Positions 47,656-60,664 of a stretch of 64,000 bases of DNA are shown here, piece by piece; position 1 is the stretch's first letter, and each line of letters opens with the position of its first letter. Both the position numbers and the translations under genes were made by a program. The notes below the pieces were generated by a model. The model searched no databases and had not been told where the DNA came from. It was given only the letters and a program-made list of their open reading frames with translations. The DNA is from Eublepharis macularius (Eukaryota; Chordata; Lepidosauria; Squamata; Eublepharidae). The stretch lies in the NCBI RefSeq assembly GCF_028583425.1, contig NC_072801.1, positions 58,543,766 to 58,607,765 on the forward strand. Reading direction: 5' to 3'.

Positions 47656-48224
47656 ACGCACACACACAGTGTTGTTTGGGACATTCAAGTGCAGCGCAAG
47701 TATGGAGGCACATTTGGCTGCATGCACGTACTGAAGCACTTTAAGCACAAGACGTGAGCTTGTGTATGGGTGCACATCTGTCCATCTCTATGATACATAT
47801 ATCATAGGTAATGTGTGTGCAGATGCAGGCACACAGAAATGTGTTTGTTTACCAACCAAAATGTGTGTGGAGTATGTTTATATGTTCCTAGATAATGGAG
47901 CATGCATTTGTGTGTATTTATGTTTGAGTGGGCAAGGTGTGAATGCAGCACAGTGCATAAGCATGCTTAAATTACATGGAAAAGCAACAGAGTTTAGCCC
48001 ATTAAAAAGGGGTTATTTTACATTCTGAATGCATTTGCCTGGTGGGTGCAGTGTACATATTTGTGTGCCTGCACAATTACAGTCATGTTATATGCACAGT
48101 TCTCCATGATGTTGCACATTCAGCATGGGGGTTAAAGTATAGTGTAAGGAATGGCTGATTGGGAGTTACTTTGTGTGTACATTCATAGTAAGGAATTCGT
48201 TTGTGTTGTGTAACTGCATAGCAT

Positions 48225-48400
48225 TGAGGGTAGAAGTTGAATAAGGGAGGACGACCCAGGGTCAAATCCCCACCAGCCATGAAGCTGTCTGGGTAATCTT
48301 GGACTCTTGGCCTAGCCTTCTTCACAGGGTTGTTGTGAGGATAAATTGGAGGTCACAAGAACCTTGGAAAAGGGACCAGATAAAAATATGTAATAGATAG
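48225..48400 (+). repeat. tRNA-derived SINE, diverged
   Basis: gggtcaaatccccaccagcc (B-box region), gctgtctgggtaatcttgga and cagggttgttgtgaggataa are recognisable. Confidence 0.65.
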
Positions 48401-48485
48401 ACATTAGTGTGTTGAACAGTGATCATCTCCATGGGTGAGAGAAAGATGCTGGTGTATCTGTGTAAATGTGTACATATGTATACGT

Positions 48486-48605
48486 AGGTAAAGGTAAAGG
48501 TGTGCAAGCACCGAGTCATTACTGACCCATGGGGGGACGTTGCATCACAACATTTTCTTGACAGACTTTTTACGGGGTGGTTTGCCATTACGCTTTACCT
48601 CCAGG
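48486..48605 (-). repeat. Sauria-type SINE, 5'-truncated
   Basis: aggtaaaggtaaaggt is the complement of ACCTTT repeats, followed by gcaagcaccgagtcattact, ccatggggggacgttgcatc and tttttacggggtggtttgcc, the reverse of the copy at 9571-9862. The ACCTTT tail is the squamate Sauria/Bov-B signature. Confidence 0.85.
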
Positions 48606-51064
48606 AAACGGTGCTACACTTACGTATGAGCAGATTTTCAGAAGATCATTTGGGGCATGTGTGTGCTTACGACATGTAAAAAAACGTTGGGTGCAAATGC
48701 GCAAGTAGATTTTTTCATGCACATCAGTCAATACAAGATGTGTGGGACTCTGTGTTCGGAAGAGCATGCGAGCAGTTTATGCGTGCCTATTGTGCCTCTG
48801 AGAGTACATGGCTACATGACTAGAGAAGTGTATGTGTGTGCACACATTTAGAGAACCTGCTCCTGAAAAGAGTCATGAACTTGAGAGTTCAATAAGGTAA
48901 AGCCACAAGGAGGTGAAACGCCTTAGCACTTTTTGTTCCTTAATCCAAATACAGATGCAGATTTGCTAAGAACCCCAGTGGTGAAAAAAGGCAGGGATGA
49001 AAATAAAAGAGAGAGAAGGTGTGTGTGTGTGGGGGGGGAGATATCTCCCCCCCAATAAAGTTTTCCCATGAAAATTGGTGAAAGAATGGCAGGAGAATCA
49101 CTATGTAATACTAAAATGGCCAGCCCCTCTGCCATTCAGGGAACCAGCAAAACCATGCCACTTGTGGACAAGGTAGGGGTCTCTACAGGCTCAGAGTATG
49201 CTGAAAAAATGCCTTTGAAAATTAATATCAAGTCCCCATGAAAGTCGCTGGATGGCCTTGACCCAGTTACTGTCATCCTAACCTACACAGCAGGGTGGTT
49301 GTGATGGTAAAATAGGGAAAAGGAGAACCATTTATTCTTTCCTGAGCTCCTTTGAGGAAAAGTGGAATAAAAATGAACCAGACAGAGAGATATGGAATTT
49401 CTATTCCCAAATCCAGGCCTTTGCAAGGCTTGGGGTGTGGGTTATCCTGTGGTGGATTTGGTTGCGGGGAGGTAGAGAACTTGATCCTCTCACTTCAACA
49501 ATCTAAACACACCCATAACAATTTTTTGTGGTTTTGTAAATCATTAAAATAATTTTTAAAAATAAGTTGCGTACCTCAGCCCAATACATTGTTCACCACA
49601 ATAGTCATTGACTGTTTAGGATCAGTAGGCTGGCTGGTGAGAAATAATCTCCCGCAGCGACCCTCAATGTTTATCTGAAGGAAATTTCCTCAGAGAAGGG
49701 CAAACTCTGCTGCTTTGAGCAGTAGGCCTCAGTGGAACGTACAAAGGTATATGGTAGTTTGCACAACATGGAGTAGTCTTAGTGTGTTTATCTATTTGTA
49801 AGAGAGCACGCATGAAGGAACAGGTTGGGCCATAGCTAGAAATGAAAGTCTCAGGACCTTTAATGGGACAGTTTTATTTACACAGGCATTTATATTTTGC
49901 TTACTGTTAACCTAAAGTTCACAAGGTTGGCTAATGAAGTAGTTCTGCCATTTTGGCTCTACACATATAAGCTGGCCAGGACACAGGCACAGACTCTTCT
50001 GTGGGTTCTGGAACATTCTCTGTGAACCCTGCTTTTGTCTGACCAATTGTGGCTTCACCCTCCCTCCCAACATTAAGGGCTTCTCCTGTGGCAAGTAGCC
50101 AGTGGATCTTTCTCCCAAATTCCAGCACTGGCACTTCTTAGGAACCCTCAGGAACAGCCTGTTTGTCCTTAGGAAAGCGTAAGTCACACCCTGAGAAACC
50201 TGGCCCTCAAGAAATAACAAATCATCACTAAGGTTTTTGGTTCCTCATTTCTGACCTTTCCTTCTCTCATCAGCCCACATATACAGCAAAATGAGATGAG
50301 ATAGTCCTGAGGTGATAAAATTGACTGCGGGAAGATAACTGGTCTGAATGCACCAGTTCCTCACTTTTTAAAACATATACATGCAAGAAGAAAAATAGCA
50401 TATCAGAAGGAAAGATTTAAGCCTAGCCTTCTCTCTCTAGTGCACTAGTTTTCTGCTTGCAGGGTTTATTTAAATCTGAGCACAGCATTAAAAATGTAGA
50501 TCCGCCGTCTACTATTTGCAGTGTTGCTGGCCTATTCTATACCTCAGGAAAACTCTACTACCTCATTTTGTTGCATGTGAAATTCTGTCTCACTTTGGCA
50601 CACATGTCTCCACACATGCTGGGAAGGGGGAGAGAAGATTGAGAAATAAGAGACGGTCTGTGTTTGACTGTTTTACAGGGTGGGGATTGTTGCTCGAGTT
50701 CAGATGACAATAGCAATAACAATAATAGGCAATATCAGGTGACAGTCGAATTGAAGAAAAAGAAATGGAAAAGATAACAAAACATCAAGTTCTAAGATCT
50801 GAAGTTCAGTGACTCTGAGAGAAACATGCAGTGGTTATTCCAGTAGTGATAGGAGCACTATGTGCAATTACAGAAAGAGTAAGTAAACAGGTCGGCGATG
50901 TTGGCATAGACAGGATAACAATTGGAAAGGTGCAAAGACCTGCAGTACTTGGAGCATGCCACGAACTAAGATGGTAAAATCTGAATTGGTGAAGGGTCAA
51001 AAAATTCCAGTCCAAACATCTGGTGGACTGTGATAACATCACATAACAACAACCACAATAACAA

Positions 51065-51510
51065 CAACAAAATGTGTGTAATTCTTTCAAGTATTCAAAG
51101 CACATTATCTTGTTGAAATCCTTACAACAACCCTGTAAGGGAAGCTGAGAGCCAGTGTGGTATAGTGATTGGAATGTTGAACTAGGATCTGGGAGATCTA
51201 GGTTCAAATTTCTACTCTACTGTGGACTTGCTGGGCAACCTTGGGCCAGTTACTCTTTCTCAACCTAACTTGCCTCATCAGATTGCTGTTGTGAGGATAG
51301 AAAGGAGAAGAGAATGGTGTTGTGAGTTGCTTTAGATCCCTACTGAGGAGAAAAGCAGAGTATAAATATTGAGAGTCAGTTTGATTATTCAAGTATTGCC
51401 AATGGTGGGGGGGGGGGGGACTGAGAGGGAGCGGCTTGCCGAAGACCATCTAGTGAGGTCATCCAACCAAGGAGTTTCTGATTTGTAGCTCAGCCTCTTA
51501 GCCACTATCT
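51065..51510 (-). repeat. CORE-SINE/MIR-like relic interrupted by a younger SINE
   Basis: cattatcttgttgaaatcct and tacaacaaccctgtaaggg on the left, and gagcggcttgccgaagacca with tcagcctcttagccactatc on the right, are the two halves of a MIR-like element. A tRNA-derived SINE (51148-51375) sits between them. Confidence 0.55.
51148..51375 (+). repeat. tRNA-derived SINE
   Basis: Full-length copy: gagagccagtgtggtatagt, ggttcaaatttctactctac, gcaaccttgggccagttact, tagatccctactgaggagaa and gcagagtataaatatt. It ends about 265 bp before KCNC3 exon 2. Confidence 0.85.
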
Positions 51511-51640
51511 TGCACCAGCTCAAGTCCACACTAACAGTTTTCTGTCCTGTTTTTTCCTGTCACCCCCCCTTTCCCTTTGCTGTTTCTTTCTGTCTGTTTC
51601 CTCTCTGTTCCGTGGCTGACCCCCTGCTCCCCCTCTCCAG

Positions 51641-52574
51641 TATGTGGCCTTTGCCTCACTGTTCTTCATCCTCATCTCCATCACCACCTTCTGCCTGGAA
51701 ACCCACGAGACCTTCAACCGAATCATCAACAAGACAGAGATCATCCATTCGGAGAACGGGACCAGCACAAAGGTGGACTTAGAGATGGAGACGGCACCCT
51801 TCCTCACCTATGTGGAAGGGATGTGCGTCATTTGGTTTACCTTTGAGTTCCTTATGCGTGTCATCTTTTGCCCAGATAAGTTGGAGTTCATCAAGAGCAC
51901 CCTCAACATTATCGATTTTGTGGCCATCCTGCCTTTCTATCTGGAGGTAGGCCTCAGCGGCCTCTCGTCCAAAGCAGCCAAGGATGTGCTGGGCTTCCTG
52001 AGGGTGGTAAGATTTGTTCGGATCCTGAGGATCTTCAAGCTGACAAGGCATTTTGTAGGGCTGAGAGTCCTAGGCCACACATTGAGGGCCAGCACCAACG
52101 AGTTCTTGCTCCTCATCATCTTCTTGGCCCTGGGGGTCTTGATCTTTGCCACCATGATCTACTACGCTGAAAGGATTGGGGCCGACCCATCTGACATCAC
52201 GGGCAGCAAGCATACCGTCTTCAAGAACATCCCCATTGGGTTCTGGTGGGCAGTGGTGACTATGACGACTTTGGGCTATGGTGACATGTACCCGGAGACT
52301 TGGTCAGGCATGTTGGTGGGAGCGCTGTGTGCCTTGGCTGGTGTGTTAACCATTGCCATGCCTGTGCCAGTCATCGTCAACAACTTTGGCATGTATTATT
52401 CATTGGCCATGGCCAAGCAGAAACTACCAAAGAAAAAGAACAAGCACATCCCACGAGCCCCCCAGCCTGGGTCGCCCAACTACTGCAAACCGGGCATGCC
52501 GTCTCCGCATCGTAGCAACCAGGGTGACTCATGTCCCCTTGCTCAAGAGGAGATCATTGAAATCAACAGGGCAG
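51641..52574 (+). CDS. KCNC3: KCNC3 (Kv3.3) exon 2: S1-S6 and pore
   Basis: Acceptor ccctctccag|TAT, donor GCAG|GTAAGG; phase 0 in, phase 1 out; residues 201-511. S1 is near 201-219, with Kv3 N-glycosylation sites at Asn230 (NKT) and Asn239 (NGT) in the S1-S2 loop. S2 is near 255-275 and S3 near 288-304. S4 spans 320-338 with charges at Arg321, 324, 327, 330, Lys333 and Arg336. S5 is near 354-376, the selectivity filter TTLGYGD at 409-415, and S6 has the PVP gating hinge at 441-443. [14 protein letters not shown] opens the tail. The stretch after PNYCK is only about 15 residues before CPLAQEE, whereas the human protein has a long Pro/Gly-rich insert there. Confidence 0.97.
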
Positions 52575-53108
52575 GTAAGGGGGACACTGGTGCGTGGGGA
52601 TAGCTAAGAAATCAGCCTACAGGCCTCCTAATTAGATGGTAGGGGCTTCTTTCCACTTTGGCTCATCTGCTGAGGGACTCAGCATCCGGCATAAAACTCT
52701 TGACATGTTGCTGAGGATTTCAGGGTGCTTTCTAGAAGACACGCTTGTTCACTTTCAGTTCTGGACATATCTGTTTAGCCTTACTTTTACTGCACTCTAG
52801 AATGCATCCTGTACCTCTTCTTTAGGTGTTCTTCCTCTGCAAATTGCCAAGGAAGATTGGTGATGGTGGACCAGTTACGTGTCCACTGTTACAACGTCTC
52901 AAGCATTTAGAAGCACCTTCACAGACACGGTCTCATTGTGTTCTTTGCAGCAACCCTTTTAAGATAGGTCAGTGTTTTCACCATATTGTAGATGAGGGTT
53001 GACACTGAAAAGGAATGACTTGTCCAAGCGCCACCTAGTGAATTTATGAGGGAGGCAGGATTAGAACTAGCAACTTCCTGAATTCCAGCTCCATATCTCT
53101 GAATCTGT

Positions 53109-53270
53109 CTACACTAGGCATCTTACACAGGGATGCTCAAGTGAAAGATTTTACACTTGTTCTCCCATTGTGGATACACAGGCACTACTAGGGAGACAGA
53201 GTACATTTGCATATAGGACCACACAGAAAGTAAGTCACTTGAGCATCTCCATGTAAGATGTCTTGTGTAG
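53109..53270. mobile_element. Inverted-repeat MITE, short form
   Basis: The left end ctacactaggcatcttacac then gggatgctcaagtg mirrors the right end cacttgagcatctccatgta then agatgtcttgtgtag. The same terminal repeats bound the longer element at 13283-13571. Confidence 0.8.
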
Positions 53271-54707
53271 AGAGACCCTCTGTCTCTACATTTTCAACAT
53301 CCTGAATGAAACATCTGAACTTTTTTTCATTTAGAAGCAATGATAAGCCACCAAAGAACCCCAGAGGATCACTGGAACACAATTTGAACCCCCTTGCTCC
53401 AGTCCAGCTCAGATCCTGTAAAAATCCTTCCTCTGGCATCCCTGCCACTTCTGAGTATGGTTAATTGCAAGAAAAACAGTAATTTAAAAAACCCCTAGAA
53501 ACATGGGTTGTATTATGTCAAATTCCTTTTCTGATTTGGATCAGAGGATCTTGGGCCTTGCTCCGTACCCAGTACGGTTTCTGTATTAGCTGAATATAAT
53601 TAAAAAGGGGGTTGAAAGGGGGAAGATGGGTAGCGCGTTCTCCCTCTGAGCAAAATGGGCTGGATTGTTAACCTGCATTTTCATGGACTGGTTTGCACAT
53701 GTGCTTCTTCCTCACCTGGTAAGTACACCATCAAGTGAAGACTGTCACTTGTGAAAGGCCCATATGGGATAAAACTTCCATACCTCTCAAAACCAGAGTT
53801 GGATCCAGACTACATTTTCCATCTGCAGAATGGAGCTTTGCTGCCTCCCCTTCCCTCTATAGACGTCTGAGCTCCACGCAGTGGTTTTCCCAGGGGATAG
53901 GGGACCCTGAGGAATGAGGAGGAGGCATCTGCAGCAAGAAGGGGTATACAGTGGAAATGGCCAAGTTAGTCCAACCTACACTGCCGAACTTTCCCATACA
54001 CTCTGTTGATACATAAGGCTGCCAGCAGTGTGTGTGTTTGTGTGTGAACCAACTTGCTTGCAAGAGAGAGAGTGTGTATGCGAACAAGACTGGGGATTCC
54101 AGTTTATTCTGTGTGTTACTCCAGTTCCACTTGAGTGCAGGAAGTGGTATTGGTGAAGGAGTCACCATTCTGAGAATCTCTGCTTTGTTCTTATTTTAAA
54201 ACAAAAGATTCTAGCCCTCAAGGCTACAGAGATATGTAGGGAAGCCTGATGAAGTCTCAGAATCCAGTGAGGAGCTCAAACCATATTTCCTGTGGCCATT
54301 GGATGGGGTTTCAGTGGTCTGCACTGCTCTTTGTTGTTTCCCGTTAAGTAGAACAAGTAACAGAGTACATTATGCAAAATAAATAAGCAGAAGTCTACAG
54401 GTTATGTTTTCTTGATCCAAGAAATATGGATTTTTTTTCCAGTACAGATTAAACACATTCTCTACTCTTACCGGTCAATAAATAATATGAAAGTCTCATC
54501 CTCTTGACGGAACCCAATTCTGTTGCTTATCATTAATATAGATCTTTAATTTGCAAAGCACTTTATAGTATCGACTGTGTTTTGCCTCCATGACAATTCT
54601 ATGGGGCAGGACTATTTTATTCCCATTTTCCAGATGGGGGACTGAAACTGAGTCATGGTAGCCAGCTTGATGCAGAAAAGCCAAGACACAAATCTAGATC
54701 TGCTGTT

Positions 54708-54960
54708 TATTCATTCACTTATTTATAACCCTCTTTTCTTCCCAGTAGGGAACCTTTGTGACTTACTGCATCTCTGTCCCCTCCTTTGCTTTATTCTCAC
54801 AACAACAACCCTGTGAGAACGTTTAGGCTGAGAGAGAGACTGGCTGGCCCAAGGTTACCTAGCAAGATTCCGTGGCAGAGTAGGGGGTTTGAACCTAGTT
54901 CTCCCAGATCCTAGTCTGACATGCCAACCACTGTACCATGTTGGCTCTCTGTGTCTTAAC
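54708..54960 (-). repeat. tRNA-derived SINE
   Basis: Minus-strand copy: ttcattcacttatttataac, aaccctgtgagaacgtttag, gtttgaacctagttctccca and ccaaccactgtaccatgttg. Confidence 0.8.
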
Positions 54961-55685
54961 TCTTTATCCACCATCTTACAATCCACTGTGCACACTTCTG
55001 AACCGTTGAATCCCTGCTAGGTCAGAGATAAACAGTAGGACCGCAGACTGAATTTGGAAGTAAGGATGCAGAAAACCCATGGACATGCATCTGGAGTGGC
55101 TGAAGACTCTTCTTGAGGTGAGGGATCTAAACAGTGCCCCCTTCCGCTGTTAACATGAACCTGATCTGCCAGAGACTCTCAGGGGAGATATTCCGGCAGA
55201 TCGGGCCCTGTACTTCGGCTCTGCCTGTCTCCCATCTGCCGGCCTTAATAGTGCCCAAAATCTTCTGCCAGAAGCAGCTTTTTCTCCTTACCTCATAGTG
55301 GGGCTGCATCTGACTTGAGCCAAGATTATTTGTTCCAATTGACAGAAAAGGGGTTTAGTGGGTCCAAGTTTTGAATGGGAATGAGGAGGTGCCCACAGGA
55401 TGTATTTAATGGATCTTGGGCAGGAGGCTGGTTATATTAAGAGGCATGGCTTGGCTGGGAAGGAGGCCCCAATGCTGGCAAACAAGACCATCTGTCTTAA
55501 CCATCCTCTCTTTGTTTGCCTACCTTTGCTGTGTGCACAAACGCTGCCGTTCAGGATAGGAGGCAGTGCTGTCATGATGTAGCATAGGGAAGAGCCATAG
55601 GAAACCTCGACTCTGATCCAGGCTCAGCCATGAACCCACCAAGCAGGCTCAGAACCAAGTTTCAGTTATAATGTGTGAATGACCA

Positions 55686-55801
55686 CACAACACAGTCTGA
55701 GAACCACAGCGGTAGGGCATCCAGACATCAGCATGAGGATTTACATACTAAACTGCTGAAGTCTGGGTGCCCTACCACTGTGGTTCTCGGACTGTGTCGT
55801 G
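55686..55801. other. 41-bp inverted repeat (imperfect hairpin) in KCNC3 intron 2
   Basis: Arms 55686-55726 and 55761-55801 are complementary at 37 of 41 positions, with a 34-nt loop. The arm core is gagaaccacagcggtagggc against gccctaccactgtggttctc. No other copy was noticed in the window. A decayed foldback element or a transcribed hairpin are both possible. Confidence 0.75.
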
Positions 55802-56849
55802 AGGACATTTGATGGGGTTCCCGTTGCCACCAAAAGGTCCACGGGCTGGATTCAGACTTAACTGGTAATTTCCATCCATTCTCGTTTCCCACTGCAGACC
55901 CTCTTCATGTCGTTCCTCAGAGTCCCTCCAGAGCAGAATGTAGTGAAGATGGGTGGGCTGCAGTGCTAGGGAGGAGGCAGGAAAGTTTCCTTTAGCCCCT
56001 GGGAAATTGTGGCTGGATCCAGCCCCCTGACTGCAACAGCAGTGCTCTTCTCAACTGGCATCTTCTCAGTTGGCACCCATGAAAGTTGGAGGCAGCGCGT
56101 TGAGCGTTCTTGCTTTCACATCCAATTTACTCCAAAATCAAGCAGCCCTACTGAGGGTATTCTTCCCCTCTCTTTCCCTCATAATCCTGGCTGTCACTGG
56201 ATTCTGTGGTCACAGTTAGCATATCTGGGGCAATGCCAAGCCCAACAGACATGATTGGCACTTTGCATTAATTGATTGTTCCTCAGAATCCTTTGCCATT
56301 GCACAAGAGTTCTTCTGCAGAATGATATGTCAAGCAGTTTCCTTATGGGGAGGAAGTTTGAAAGAAACCCCACCAAGCTTCATCTCTTCCTCTCTCATGA
56401 TCCCAGTTTCTTGTCATGGTTTGTAGCTTCTGAATGTGGCACAAAAGCTTTCTGTTCCACTGCAGGGAAGGACCTGCTTTTGTCGTTGTTACTCAGACCA
56501 TCAATATCTAGGGTAGCCCATCTTGGCTGTGGAGTAAGTCTGTCCTTCCGAAATGACTCATCTGCGGACAGTGAAGGGACCATTTTGGCAATTTTGGAGC
56601 CACTTTTGATTAAGAAAATTCTTTCTTCCATGGAGGAACGGGGGTGGGGGTGGAGGCAGGGTTGGCACTCATGCTGGGAAAGGTGATTTAGAAGCGCTGG
56701 AGCATTTTAGTTTGATTTACACTCAGAATTGATCCACTAGTGGTTTATGGGGAAAGGGACTGACTGAATCAGGACTGAAGAGTATTTGCCAAAAAGATAC
56801 GTTGCTCACCTCAATCCTCTTAGTGGAGCAAGGTATGTGTGAGTGTGTA

Positions 56850-56851
<2 letters not shown>

Positions 56852-56924
<73 letters not shown>

Positions 56925-56925
56925 A
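56852..56925 (+). repeat. Compound GT/GA microsatellite
   Basis: About 24 GT units run straight into about 13 GA units and then a short GAA run. Confidence 0.95.
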
Positions 56926-57429
56926 GAAGAAGAAGATTTACAAACATCAACTGCTCTTATAGAGTTGGGGGGGGTGACTCTTGTAGCCATTTCTGAATGT
57001 GGAAAGAGCATCCCAAATACCCAAGATACACCGAGGCTTAAGTAGCAGATGGGTCCCTCTATGAGCTGGCAAGGACAACATGGTTGCTGGCAGGAAATCC
57101 CATAAGGGATACAGTCATGCTCACCCCCAGCAAAGGCTGAGAGCCAGAATGCTTGGGTTCCCTAGAAATCGGGGGTTGGGTCCTTTCAGAGAAGCATTGG
57201 ATTTGAGGAGGGGAGACTAGGAGCTGGGCCTCCTGAGGACTTTGGGAATAGCTACGTTGAGGGAAGAACGTGTAGCAAGTAAATAGAAGGGGTGTTTTGT
57301 GCTTTCAGACAGGCTCCCCACAACCACTCAATCTACAGGTTTACTTCAGCCCCTGTAACTATAATTATGTTACAGTTTTCACCTTAGTTTCTGTTATTTT
57401 GTCAACTCTTTCCTTCCTTTCCATTTTTA

Positions 57430-57640
57430 TCCCTCCCTCCCTTTAAGGAGGTCAAGGGAGCATATGTAGTCCCTCTCTACACACATGCACCATTTTCTCT
57501 CTCAAAACACCCCTTGAGGTAAGTTAATCTGAAGGAGATGAGTGATCGAAGGATACCCGGTGAGTTTTTAAAAACTCAAATCCAGGTTTCCCCAGTCCTA
57601 GTCCAACACTGTAGTGACTACACTACTTGGATTCTTCGGT
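57430..57640 (-). repeat. tRNA-derived SINE, diverged
   Basis: Minus-strand copy with ctctcaaaacaccccttgag, aactcaaatccaggtttccc and agtgactacactacttggat. Confidence 0.55.
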
Positions 57641-60600
57641 GATAACAACTCTGTCTCCATTCTAGAAAAAAATTGCCTCAGAGTTGATCCCACCATAAGG
57701 CAATGGGAAATGGCTGCCTCAGTCAGTGGATCTGGTGCTCCATTAGGGATACCAGAGTGAGAGACAAATGACTTGTGCCCAGGGTACAATGATCTGAGAA
57801 GTTCCCCTGTGCAGCTCCCATTTAAATTAACAGGAGCTACCCTATATTAATTACTGTATGCATGCAGAAGTGACACTGGATTTCTCAGCTTAGGTACCAG
57901 CATTTTGAGACTGGCACTGTTCTATGTACCATGCCGCTTGTGAAAGCCTCAGGACGGGGGCTAATAAACATTTGCAAACCCAGGAATAATTTTCCTGTGA
58001 AAGAATATTCTCTTTGATTCCCTATACAGAGAGGATTGGTGCTCTGCTGTAGGAAAGGGGAACTCATAATTTCCCCCTTGCCTCCCGAAAAAGGAAAACC
58101 AAGAAGATTCTGAAAGTAGCTGAGCTTTGTTGTGAGGAGGCTACTGTTTTTGCTTATCATGTTGGCCGTGTTTTAACTGTCTACATGAGTGTTCATGGGA
58201 TACCATGAGAAAGCACTTATCTTGAAAAGACTTTAAAAATGCAAACCAAATAAATATATTTTTTAAAAAAATTACAAAAAATGGTGCCGGCAAGGGAAGA
58301 GGAAACTGTGTCTCTTCTCACCACTGATGTCACAGGCGCTGTCTATTCAGTGCCAAAGAGGCCACTTAAGCACTTTACATACAGCCATCTCAACAGCAAT
58401 GGAGGTGTTGGCTGAGAAGGCCAGAAAACTTCAGTTTCCCCTGCAACATTTCTTTTTCCTTTTACGTGTACGGAAAATGAGATTTCCTAGCAATGGAAGT
58501 ATGGCCTTGAGAGATGATTTGCAAGTACATATTTATGTCTCAGAAAAACCCTAATATGTTTAAGCCCTAATAAGGAGGCTTGAACACTCCATGGTTTCTC
58601 AACATTGAGGTTCTGCCTCTTCTGGGATCTCTCAAAGGAAAACTCAGTTGCTGACTGAAATCTCAGATCTTGCAAAGAGACAAAGATGTGCCTGACTGCC
58701 GTCTGCACCGTCACAGCCATGTCGCCATGGCAACTTATAGATTACGTTTTTCAAATTTTTCCCAACTAGAGACTGCTCTAGCACTTTGCCGCCTGTAGCT
58801 TCTTTGGATCCTTTCAGTGAATGAGTTGCTCAAGTGTGAGGAGGAGAATATTGTTTTATTCAGGCCTAGTTAGATCTTGTTCAGAGGTTGTTGTTTTTAT
58901 TTATTTAGTTCTGAGCACAACAAAGGTGTAACCTTGTGTAATCTGCCTTGGATCTCAGTGAGAAAGGCAGACTAATAACAATAACAACAACAACAAAGGG
59001 AAGAAAAAGACAAATCAACACAGCGAAAAAGAGAAAGCAAAGGAATATGTTGAAGCTTAGAATTATAGTTTTCAAACCGTCTTCCTAGGATTTTTCTGCA
59101 ACATGCAGAGATTCTGCAGGAGATATTCAGGGTTTACTCAGCCAAGAAATTGATGTGGAAAGAACCCTTGAGGGTAGGAAGTGTGAAAAGGTTGTGGGAG
59201 AGCAGTATATGCGACAGTTGCCAATTATTTATAGAATACCATAAAGAACAAGAGCAATCGTCCATCCTGTTTATTAAGAAGGCTAAGAAGCCTTGGGATG
59301 AATTGCCAGATGACTGGATTTTTGCGTGGATGTTGGCGTGTGAGCAAGAAATGAGCAGTTGTGGATTATTCATTGCACAAGATCTTTCCAGACACCTATG
59401 TTCAAAGCAGTACTTCTGTTGCGGGGTTAGTATGTTTTGCCAGCATTCGAAAAGATCAGGATTTTGTCCTTGGGAGAAGGGGGGGTGGAATCAATCCTTC
59501 CTTCACCAGGGCTAACGATGATGGATTAAAATATTACATGGCATGTAATTGGGCAAGTATCTCAGGTAAGTAATGGATATCACCTGTAACATTACTAAGG
59601 CATGACCCCCCTCCTTGCCAGTACCATTCTGTGACCTTCATGGAAATTACTTTCTTTTCTTTTTCACTTAATCTTGTACAGCCTGGGAGTGCTTCATCTA
59701 GCTCTTTTATGTATCCCACAGCAGTGAAACTGTCTCCTCTGCTGCAGTGCCACTCAGTTTCAATGGCCTTTTTTCCTTTGAAGACTGTGCTCTCCCCATC
59801 TTTGGAATAAATTCCTCATGAGATAAGATATAATTATCTTTGATAATTGATCTAGGATGCCTTCTTCCTTTCATGTTATCAAGTGGTGAATGTCATTAAC
59901 AAAAAATAACATTCTCAGGGCTGTTTGTGAACATACTCAGGGCTGTTTGCTCAAAACAAGAGTGCCTTTCTTTTCTGTTACTTTCTCATAGAAGTAATTT
60001 AAAAATAAGAAATTCCTTGTTTAATGGGGTATCCATTATTTTAAAAGATTGTTATTTGTCAGAGACTATCACTATCATAAAGCAAAATGGATATTCTCAG
60101 GCAATAGGGATAGAAACTTGAAATCTCCTACGTATGCCTTATTTTTGCATTTTTGATCTGACATATGAGTTACGCTGTCCCATTCAAATTGGTCAGTGAA
60201 CTGATGCCAAAACAGACCCCTCTGTGCCTGCTTTCTCGTGAGGCATTTTAACGCTGTACATTAGAACTGGTCTGAAGGTGATTTAGCTATCATGGTGTCC
60301 CCAAGGGAACCCTAAGAATATTTGGTTAGAGGTTCCTACTAGTCCTACCAAAGAACTATAATTCCCTGAGTTCTTTGAGTGAGAATCCTTCTCACTCACA
60401 TATATATGGAATTCTGTCTCCACTTGAAAACATATTGGTAGTGACATGAAATTTCTTCATTTCAGTATCAATCTGAATGTTTGCTGGCAGGTTTAAATCA
60501 ATGGAATCTGCTTACAAATACTAACCTTGCATTTATTTCTGCTCAAAATGGGAGTGGTTGATGATGGTTTTTGATCAAGAAATTCTGGGAAACTGGACTC

Positions 60601-60664
60601 CTGCATGCTGTATTTTTTAATGTCCGCCTCACGATTCATTTTTTCTCTCCCTCCCCCTTCACAG

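Larger units (their letters stand above)
36292..51640 (+). other. KCNC3 intron 1
   Basis: About 15.3 kb. It contains an AAT microsatellite (36422-36454), an AAGGTGC-type repeat (36468-36755), a LINE insertion with target duplication (42928-43198), a 5S-derived SINE (44494-44696), several tRNA-derived SINEs, a Sauria-type SINE fragment (48486-48605), CA and GT microsatellites and a CORE-SINE relic split by a SINE (about 51065-51510). No additional exon was recognised. Confidence 0.75.
52575..60664 (+). other. KCNC3 intron 2
   Basis: About 8.1 kb. It holds MIR-like relics (about 52905-53100 and 54540-54705), a 162-bp MITE (53109-53270), SINEs (54708-54960 and 57430-57640, both minus), an inverted repeat (55686-55801), a compound GT/GA microsatellite (56852-56925) and a LINE-like tail (58870-59000). 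The open frame at 59150-59515 has no recognisable domain. Confidence 0.75.

Noticed and set aside
47606..47670. GT/CA runs as a regulatory Z-DNA element
   Set aside because: Ordinary dinucleotide microsatellites are abundant here; nothing in the sequence singles this one out.
59150..59573. 121-codon open frame in KCNC3 intron 2 with a Cys-rich peptide
   Set aside because: No recognisable domain, no good acceptor before it, and no fit to Kv3 splice variants. Chance or a degraded element is likelier; a protein search with any significant hit would change this.
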